A stretch of 12,513 bases of DNA from Chitinophagales bacterium (lineage in GTDB: Bacteria > Bacteroidota > Bacteroidia > Chitinophagales > UBA10324). The notes beneath the pieces are model-generated. The model made no database searches. It had not been told where the DNA came from and saw only the letters and a program-made list of their open reading frames with translations. The stretch lies in NCBI GenBank assembly GCA_026786335.1, contig JAJAYG010000526.1:1-12513 (forward strand), in the 5' to 3' direction. Position 1 is the stretch's first letter. Every line of letters starts with the position of its first letter. Position numbers and translations under genes: made by a program. Shown piece by piece: positions 7,348 through 12,513 of the stretch.

Positions 7348-8484
7348 ATGGATGTTAATGACTTCAAATCAGGAATTTGGATACAGGCAGTAGGGTATCG
7401 TAATTTTCTTCCTGAAAAAATCAACCATGATTTTCATTGGGCTGATTCTGAATTGAATGAATTACTTGAAAGCGCCTCTCATATTTTGGGTGAATTAAAT
7501 GCTTATGCTGTTTTGGTTCCTGATGTAGATGTTTTCATTCGGGCTTATGTTGCCAAAGAGGCGGTTGTTTCAAGTAAGATTGAAGGCACACAAACCACCA
7601 TGCAGGAAGCGTTTATGCAAGAAAATGATTTGGCCCCTGAAAGAAAGAACGATCACCTTGAAGTAATAAACTACACTGCAGCAATGAATGATGCAATCAA
7701 GGAATTGAAAAAACTTCCTTTGTCAAATCGCCTTATAAAAAAAGCGCATCAACAATTATTACAAAGTGTTAGGGGTAAGCACAAAACTCCAGGCGAATTT
7801 AGAAGAAGCCCTAATTGGATTGGTGGAAGCGGATTAAAAGACGCTGTGTTTATTCCACCCTCTCATGAACATGTTGATGAGTTAATGAGCGACATGGAAT
7901 TATTTCTTCACAACAGAAATATTCACGTACCTCATCTTGTAAGAATTGCAATTGCTCACTATCAGTTTGAAACTATTCACCCATTTCTTGATGGCAATGG
8001 ACGAGTTGGGAGATTATTAATTACACTGTATTTAGTCAGCAATGGAAAACTCAGCAAACCACTTTTATACTTGTCAGATTTTTTTGAACGTCACAAAACA
8101 CTGTACTACGACAACCTGATGAGAGTGAGAACACACGGTGATTTACGTCAATGGCTTGTGTTTTTTTTAAGCGGAGTAATTGAAACGGGAGAAAGTGCAA
8201 TCAGTACATTGAAAAGAATAGTTATTTTGAAAGAGCGCTTGCTTGAAGATAAAGTAATGCTAATGGGAAAGAAAACAACGAATGCAATTCCATTATTGAA
8301 CTATCTTTTCAAACACCCTGCAACTAACACTAACCAAATTAGCAAGTCGTTAAACCTGACACACAAAACATCTGGTATTTTAATTTCAACATTTGAAGAA
8401 GCAGGTATTGTGAAAGAAATAACCGGCGCAGCAAGAGACCGCATTTTTATTTTCGATGCTTACCTAAAAATTTTCAGGACATAA
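7348..8484 (+). CDS. Fic family protein (class II AMP-transferase) with C-terminal winged helix
   Basis: This is a 378-aa cytoplasmic protein. An N-terminal Fic_N-type helical region (about 1-100) contains the autoinhibitory motif S75-SKI-E79-G80, matching [ST]xxxE[GN]; its position before the Fic core makes it class II. The Fic core (about 125-275) carries a complete catalytic motif HPFLDGNGRVGR at 211-222, with catalytic His211 and the phosphate/Mg-binding residues intact. The expected activity is transfer of AMP (or another nucleotide) to a hydroxyl side chain of a target protein. Residues about 310-370 look like a winged helix-turn-helix (NQISKSLNLTHKTSGILISTF, then a GIVKEITG-ARDRIF wing). 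Architecture and length resemble Shewanella SoFic (about 370 aa). There is no separate antitoxin gene; inhibition would be internal. The gene has its own operator-promoter and sits between two copies of the aspS tail, suggesting a later arrival. The target protein is unknown. Confidence 0.92.
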   Translation: MDVNDFKSGIWIQAVGYRNFLPEKINHDFHWADSELNELLESASHILGELNAYAVLVPDVDVFIRAYVAKEAVVSSKIEGTQTTMQEAFMQENDLAPERKNDHLEVINYTAAMNDAIKELKKLPLSNRLIKKAHQQLLQSVRGKHKTPGEFRRSPNWIGGSGLKDAVFIPPSHEHVDELMSDMELFLHNRNIHVPHLVRIAIAHYQFETIHPFLDGNGRVGRLLITLYLVSNGKLSKPLLYLSDFFERHKTLYYDNLMRVRTHGDLRQWLVFFLSGVIETGESAISTLKRIVILKERLLEDKVMLMGKKTTNAIPLLNYLFKHPATNTNQISKSLNLTHKTSGILISTFEEAGIVKEITGAARDRIFIFDAYLKIFRT

Positions 8485-8525
8485 TCATATTTCTGATAGG
8501 TATTTTTCCAAATCGGGAATCGAAA

Positions 8526-8554
8526 ATTGATGAAAGGCAGACGAAGGAGTTAGG
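8526..8554 (+). pseudogene. Remnant of an aspS 3' end downstream of fic (direct-repeat copy 2)
   Basis: Twenty-six of 29 bases match 7178-7206 in direct orientation. Read in the matching frame it gives IDERQTKELG against [10 protein letters not shown] in the intact aspS, and the codon phase is preserved throughout. The two other codon changes besides K-to-R and K-to-T are synonymous (TTG/TTA, GGA/GGT). The frame then runs on to a TAG at 8631-8633 without further resemblance. Nothing else in 8485-8684 looks like a gene. The simplest reading is a scar left when a fic-bearing segment entered at the 3' end of aspS, or when an imported aspS-fic allele replaced the resident gene. Confidence 0.65.
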
Positions 8555-8659
8555 TGCGGTAATGAGTAATATCCGAATTTCAATTCACTTCTCCTTTTTA
8601 CAAGTAATCTGCTTAGCATTTATTTATCATTAGTCGCTTCAATCATAATTAATTTTTAT

Positions 8660-8667
8660 TATTTTTG
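8660..8667 (+). promoter_or_regulatory. Candidate -7 promoter element of the repeat-propeller gene
   Basis: TATTTTTG matches TAnnTTTG exactly, 17 nt before the ATG at 8685. No clear -33 TTG is seen at standard spacing. The leader is short and contains no Shine-Dalgarno sequence, as is common in this phylum. Confidence 0.5.
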
Positions 8668-8684
8668 GTTTAAATATTTACACC

Positions 8685-11375
8685 ATGAAAACTCTAACCC
8701 TTTTCTCAGCTTTAATCTTTTCTTCCCTACTATCATTCTCTCAGGAAATTATTGAATGGCAAATGACGCTTGGTGGAGTCTTTTCCGACAAGCAAACGTG
8801 CAGTGTAGCCACGCAGGATGGAGGCGTTCTTGTTGGTGGTCATTCTTCTTCCATTATATCAGGAAACAAAACTGAAGACTCGAAAGGGGACGCAGATTTT
8901 TGGGTTGTTAAGATTTCTGAGATTGGAATAGTTGAATGGCAAAAAGTATTTGGTGGAAATAAAAATGACTTTCTTCTTGCATTAATTCAAACAACCGATG
9001 GCGGGTATTTGCTGGCAGGTTCAAGTTTATCTGATAGTTCTGGTGATAAAACTTCGGCAACAAAAGGTGCAGATGACTATTGGGTTGTTCGAATAGATAA
9101 AGAAGGCGCACTGTTGTGGGAAAAATCATTTGGAGGCACAGGTAACGAATATATTTACGCCATCACCAATTCAAATGATGGTGGCTTTGTGGTTGGTGGC
9201 ATTTCTAATTCAAATAATAACGGCGATAAATTGGAAGAGAGTATGGGTGGTTTCGATTTATGGATGATCAAGTGTGATGCTCAGGGAAATATACAATGGC
9301 AAAATTCCATCGGTACGGCATCTGACGATTTCATTTCATCCGTTGAACAAACAAACGATGGAGATTATGTACTTGGCTGTTATTCATATAGCACCAACAT
9401 AAGTCCCGATAAATCTGAAGCGGGTTTTGGACCTGATTATTGGGTGATTAAATTGAACAGTGAAGGCCAAATTGAATGGGAAAATACAATTGTAGCACTT
9501 GACGAAGACGTTCTAACTGTTGCACATCAAACTAATGATGGAGGGTATATTTTGGGTGGCTATTCCAATTCGAAAGCTGGTAGCGATAAGTCTGAATATT
9601 CATGGGTTGAACTTAATGATTATTGGATTGTAAAATTGGATAGTGCAGGCGAAATAGTTTGGGAGAACACAATTTCGGCTGGATTTAATGATACATTAAC
9701 AAGCATTTATGAGTACGACAATGGGGAATATTTAGTAATGGGTAGTTCTACTTCAAATTATTTCTGGGGAATAGAAAAGACAGAGGATAATAATGGAGGC
9801 GCCGACTTTTGGATGCTTAAATTAAATGCTGAAGGTGAATTGATCTGGCAGGCAACCATTGGTGGCTGTTCTGAAGAATACGGTGGAGCGGCTTTTCAAA
9901 CAAAGGATGGAAAGGTAATCATAACCGGCACATCCAATTCGGGAAACTGCGGCGACAAGGATGATGTTTGTTATGGATTTACGGATTACTGGGTAATGAA
10001 AGTTTTATTAGATTATAATATTATTACCGGATCTGTTTTCTATGATTTTGATAAGAATGGAATTCTTGATAACAACGATTTCTCAGTTCCGAATTTGATG
10101 GTTCAGGAAGCCACTACCGGCAAGCTTGCCATTACAAATAAGGAAGGTGCTTACACGATTGCTGTTACGGATTCAGGAGACTTTTCCACTTCCGTTATAA
10201 GCCCCTTATTTGTTGCGTATGAATTTTTACCTGAAAACCGCGAAATCAATTTTAATACAGATGCTGGATTAACAGTTAGTGAAAACAATTTTGGCATAAC
10301 ACCCAGTTATGATTTTGCCGATTTATCAGTAACCTTAACTTCAGTTTCAATTATGAGAGCAGGTCAGTCATGTATTTATTCTGCGCATATTTTAAACACG
10401 GGTACTCAGCCAACAGATGGTGATCTCATTCTTACATTTGATACTGATCTTTTAACGTATACTTCATCAAATGTTCAGCCCGTGTCAATGGCGAACAATG
10501 AAATTGTTTTTCCAATAACTGCACTGCCCGCATTTACTACCACTGATGTTCAAATAACATTTTTAATAAAAACCTCAGCACCTTTTGGTCAACAATTTGA
10601 AGCTTCGGCAATAGTTGCAACTCAGGGCACTATTGATCCTTTTGTTTTTAATGATACCTGTCATACGAATGATACGATTGTAGCATCTTATGACCCCAAT
10701 GATATTTCTGTTGATCGTGGTTTTATTCTCTCATCCGAAACTTCGAATCCACCCGAACTTAATTACATCATTCGTTTTCAAAATACCGGGAACGATACTG
10801 CTTTCAATATTAAGGTCGTGAATAAATTATCGCAGTATGTCGATCTCAGTTCATTTGTGTTAATTGATAATTCAGATACTGTTGAAATTACTTTGAATCA
10901 GTTCACACATGAGCTTGAATTTAGTTTTGCAAATATTCACTTACCCGATAGTAATGTGAATGAAATTGAAAGCCATGGTTTTGTGCGCTATAAGATTATG
11001 CCCAACCCCGGGCTATTGATTAATGATTCCATTTCAACTTATGCCGATATTTATTTTGATTACAATGATGCTGTAAAAACAAATGATGCACTCACTGTAA
11101 TTACCGAACCTACATTAGTAGAAACAATTCCATCAGATCATTTCCCGATTTCAATTTACCCTAACCCGGCCACAAATATTGTTGCAATAAGAAATCCAAC
11201 ATTATCAGCAAGTTCATTGTCGGTTTTGAATGTAAGCGGACAGGTTATTTATTTTGTTGAACTATCAACAGATGAATTGCATCAAATTAATATTGATAAA
11301 TGGAATTCAGGAATTTATTTTATTCAAATGGTTAGTGAAACTGAAACAGCAGTGGCAAAGTTGGTGAAGAATTAA
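8685..11375 (+). CDS. Large secreted protein: seven-repeat beta-propeller, Cna-B-like, DUF11/DUF7619-like and T9SS sorting domains
   Basis: This is an 896-aa exported protein with a signal peptide (1-20, LLSFSQ-E). Residues 25-440 hold seven repeats with conserved W at 25, 85, 145, 205, 265, 326 and 388. Each follows W-x-x-x-[FI]GG-x(3)-D, then QT-DGGY-x-L-x-GxSxS, GDK and a closing DYWVVKLD strand before the next G-x-x-x-W. Residues about 446-540 (ITGSVFYDFDKNGILD...) resemble a Cna-B/SdrD-like or carboxypeptidase-regulatory-like beta sandwich. Residues about 543-665 look like a DUF11-type repeat (NTGTQPTDGDLIL). Residues about 668-806 (SYDPNDISVDRG, then RFQNTGNDTAFNIKV and ADIYFDYNDAVKTN) match the DUF7619-type domain common in T9SS cargo. 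The T9SS type A tail is about 820-896 (ISIYPNPATN to KLVKN). It probably ends up at the cell surface or outside. No catalytic motif is visible; a binding or adhesion role is only a guess. Confidence 0.88.
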   Translation: MKTLTLFSALIFSSLLSFSQEIIEWQMTLGGVFSDKQTCSVATQDGGVLVGGHSSSIISGNKTEDSKGDADFWVVKISEIGIVEWQKVFGGNKNDFLLALIQTTDGGYLLAGSSLSDSSGDKTSATKGADDYWVVRIDKEGALLWEKSFGGTGNEYIYAITNSNDGGFVVGGISNSNNNGDKLEESMGGFDLWMIKCDAQGNIQWQNSIGTASDDFISSVEQTNDGDYVLGCYSYSTNISPDKSEAGFGPDYWVIKLNSEGQIEWENTIVALDEDVLTVAHQTNDGGYILGGYSNSKAGSDKSEYSWVELNDYWIVKLDSAGEIVWENTISAGFNDTLTSIYEYDNGEYLVMGSSTSNYFWGIEKTEDNNGGADFWMLKLNAEGELIWQATIGGCSEEYGGAAFQTKDGKVIITGTSNSGNCGDKDDVCYGFTDYWVMKVLLDYNIITGSVFYDFDKNGILDNNDFSVPNLMVQEATTGKLAITNKEGAYTIAVTDSGDFSTSVISPLFVAYEFLPENREINFNTDAGLTVSENNFGITPSYDFADLSVTLTSVSIMRAGQSCIYSAHILNTGTQPTDGDLILTFDTDLLTYTSSNVQPVSMANNEIVFPITALPAFTTTDVQITFLIKTSAPFGQQFEASAIVATQGTIDPFVFNDTCHTNDTIVASYDPNDISVDRGFILSSETSNPPELNYIIRFQNTGNDTAFNIKVVNKLSQYVDLSSFVLIDNSDTVEITLNQFTHELEFSFANIHLPDSNVNEIESHGFVRYKIMPNPGLLINDSISTYADIYFDYNDAVKTNDALTVITEPTLVETIPSDHFPISIYPNPATNIVAIRNPTLSASSLSVLNVSGQVIYFVELSTDELHQINIDKWNSGIYFIQMVSETETAVAKLVKN
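8757..10004 (+). repeat. Seven tandem ~180-bp coding repeats (propeller blades)
   Basis: The conserved Trp codons recur at intervals of 60, 60, 60, 60, 61 and 62 codons. The DNA is diverged while the protein pattern is kept, pointing to old duplication under selection. Seven units match the most common blade number for closed beta-propellers. The last repeat ends in the DYWVMKV strand without a following W strand, and the protein begins with a lone EWQ strand, as expected if the first and last strands pair to close the ring. Confidence 0.75.
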
Positions 11376-11496
11376 ATTTAGTTCCCCACAAAAAAATTCA
11401 GACTCTTTAATCTACGTAAAGATGAGTACGGTATTGGTTTATTATGCCTTCGCTATTCAATCTTCAAAGTAAAACTTCATTACAAGAACCGAAAGT

Positions 11497-11504
11497 TATT
11501 TTTG
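11497..11504 (+). promoter_or_regulatory. Candidate -7 promoter element of the M28 peptidase gene
   Basis: TATTTTTG matches TAnnTTTG exactly, 20 nt before the ATG at 11525. The rest of the 149-bp gap after the propeller gene contains no terminator with a T tract that I can identify and no gene. Confidence 0.5.
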
Positions 11505-11524
11505 TTACCACTAAATAATTCTTC

Positions 11525-12513
11525 ATGAAGAAAATTTTCCTGCTTTCATTTTTCCTGGCTTGTGTTTTTCCTTTCAATTCAAAATCACAAAACACAGATT
11601 CAATCGCATTCAAAAACATTTTTGAATTTGCGCTTACAAAATCACAGTGCTATCAAACCCTTACTGATCTTACAGCAAATGGCGGAAGATTAAGCGGTTC
11701 ACCGCAAGCAGCACAAGCAGTTGAGTTGATGAAAAAAGTAATGGAGCAAAATGCATTTGATAAAGTGTGGTTGCAACCGTGCTATGTTCCGCATTGGGTA
11801 CGTGGTGAAAAAGAAGTTTGCTATGCCGAAACAAAAGGAGGCAAAACAAATTTTACCATTACTGCTCTCGGCAATTCACAAGGCACAGGAAAGAATGGCT
11901 TGAAAGCGCCAGTGATTGAAATAAATAATTACAAGCAGATGGATTCATTGGGAAGAAAAAATATTGAAGGCAAAATTGTTTTTTACAATCATCCTTTTAA
12001 TGATGCTTTCATTGATCAGTTCAACGCTTATGGCGAAGCAGTTGGATACAGATGGGCTGGTCCTTCGCAGGCAGCGAAGTATGGTGCTGTGGCAACTATT
12101 GTTCGTTCCATGACTTCTTCACTCGATGATTATCCTCACACCGGTGCAATGCATTACGTTGATTCATTCCCAAAAAATCCTGCTGTTGCGATTAGTACAA
12201 TCGGCGCAAATAAGCTCAGCCAAATGTTGAAGGCAGATCCATCGCTTAAAGTTTATTTGCGCAACACCAGTGTGATGATGACAGATAGCGTGCTCTCTTA
12301 CAATGTGATTGGTGAATTAACGGGAACAGAATTTCCTGATCAGTATATAACAGTTGGGGGCCACCTCGATTCATGGGAAACAGGAAGCGGTGCGCATGAT
12401 GATGGTGCAGGTGTGGTGCAATCAGTTGAAGTGTTGCGGATTTTTAAAGGACTTGGAATAAAACCGAAGCACACCATCCGTTGTGTTTGTTTTATGAATG
12501 AAGAGAATGGCGG
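11525..12513 (+). CDS. Secreted M28 family zinc metallopeptidase (partial, 3' end beyond window)
   Basis: The frame from ATG 11525 is open to the window edge, giving 329 complete codons. It starts with a Sec signal peptide (about 1-22, MKKIFLLSFFLACVFPF, then NSKSQ). A region resembling a protease-associated (PA) insert lies at about 115-235, with GKIVFYNHPF and AAKYGAVATIVRSM. The M28 core begins at about 255 with SYNVIGELTGTE. Metal-site motifs are GGHLDSW (278-284, His280), GAHDDGAG (289-296, bridging Asp at 292 or 293) and NEENG (325-329), supplying the general-base Glu and a zinc-binding Glu. The arrangement resembles the carboxypeptidase Q / plasma glutamate carboxypeptidase branch, which are co-catalytic two-zinc exopeptidases. 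The true substrate is unknown. The rest of the catalytic domain, including the last zinc ligand His, and any C-terminal sorting domain are not in view. Confidence 0.9.
   Translation, partial: MKKIFLLSFFLACVFPFNSKSQNTDSIAFKNIFEFALTKSQCYQTLTDLTANGGRLSGSPQAAQAVELMKKVMEQNAFDKVWLQPCYVPHWVRGEKEVCYAETKGGKTNFTITALGNSQGTGKNGLKAPVIEINNYKQMDSLGRKNIEGKIVFYNHPFNDAFIDQFNAYGEAVGYRWAGPSQAAKYGAVATIVRSMTSSLDDYPHTGAMHYVDSFPKNPAVAISTIGANKLSQMLKADPSLKVYLRNTSVMMTDSVLSYNVIGELTGTEFPDQYITVGGHLDSWETGSGAHDDGAGVVQSVEVLRIFKGLGIKPKHTIRCVCFMNEENG

Noticed and set aside
8485..8684. A small gene in the gap between fic and the propeller gene
   Set aside because: The only open frame of note continues from the aspS-tail remnant to TAG 8631-8633 and has no start context or recognisable product.
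11402..11428. Weak hairpin after the propeller gene (CTTTA and TAAAG arms)
   Set aside because: The stem is only about five A/T-rich base pairs with no following T run, too weak to call a terminator.

Overview
The window looks like chromosomal DNA from an AT-rich member of the Bacteroidota. Several things point there: three genes end in type IX secretion (T9SS) sorting domains, CotH/lamin-tail and DUF7619-type secreted proteins are present, Shine-Dalgarno sequences are mostly absent, and the Bacteroidota -7 promoter motif TAnnTTTG lies just upstream of several start codons. I cannot place it more finely than phylum or class.

Layout, left to right. (1) 1-116 is the 3' end of a T9SS cargo gene, closed by a perfect intrinsic terminator (139-172). 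(2) 210-2241 is a two-gene overlapping operon: an alkylglycerol-monooxygenase-like sterol desaturase superfamily protein and a YhhN/TMEM86 family lysoplasmalogenase. Together they suggest a small ether-lipid cleavage module. (3) 2216-5310, minus strand, is a two-gene unit: a secreted CotH kinase / lamin-tail / T9SS protein, followed 11 bp later by a secreted TonB C-terminal domain protein. Its 3' end overlaps the lysoplasmalogenase tail to tail. (4) 5426-7213 is aspS (aspartyl-tRNA synthetase), which carries an apparent in-frame palindromic repeat insertion in its GAD region. (5) 7214-8684 holds a Fic AMP-transferase gene with a C-terminal winged helix. It is preceded by four copies of an 11-bp sequence arranged as two tandem inverted repeats with an exact 41-bp period, which look like an autoregulatory operator. 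It is followed by a 29-bp near-copy of the 3' end of aspS. The fic gene is therefore bracketed by direct repeats of the aspS tail, a likely insertion or allele-replacement scar. (6) 8685-11375 is a large secreted protein with seven ~60-residue repeats (probably a seven-bladed beta-propeller), a Cna-B-like domain, DUF11/DUF7619-like domains and a T9SS tail. (7) 11525 to the end is the 5' part of a secreted M28 zinc peptidase, cut by the window edge.

Most of the window is ordinary housekeeping or secreted-protein content. The parts most worth a second look are the fic island (operator architecture plus aspS-tail duplication), the palindromic element inside aspS, and the pairing of the two ether-lipid enzymes.
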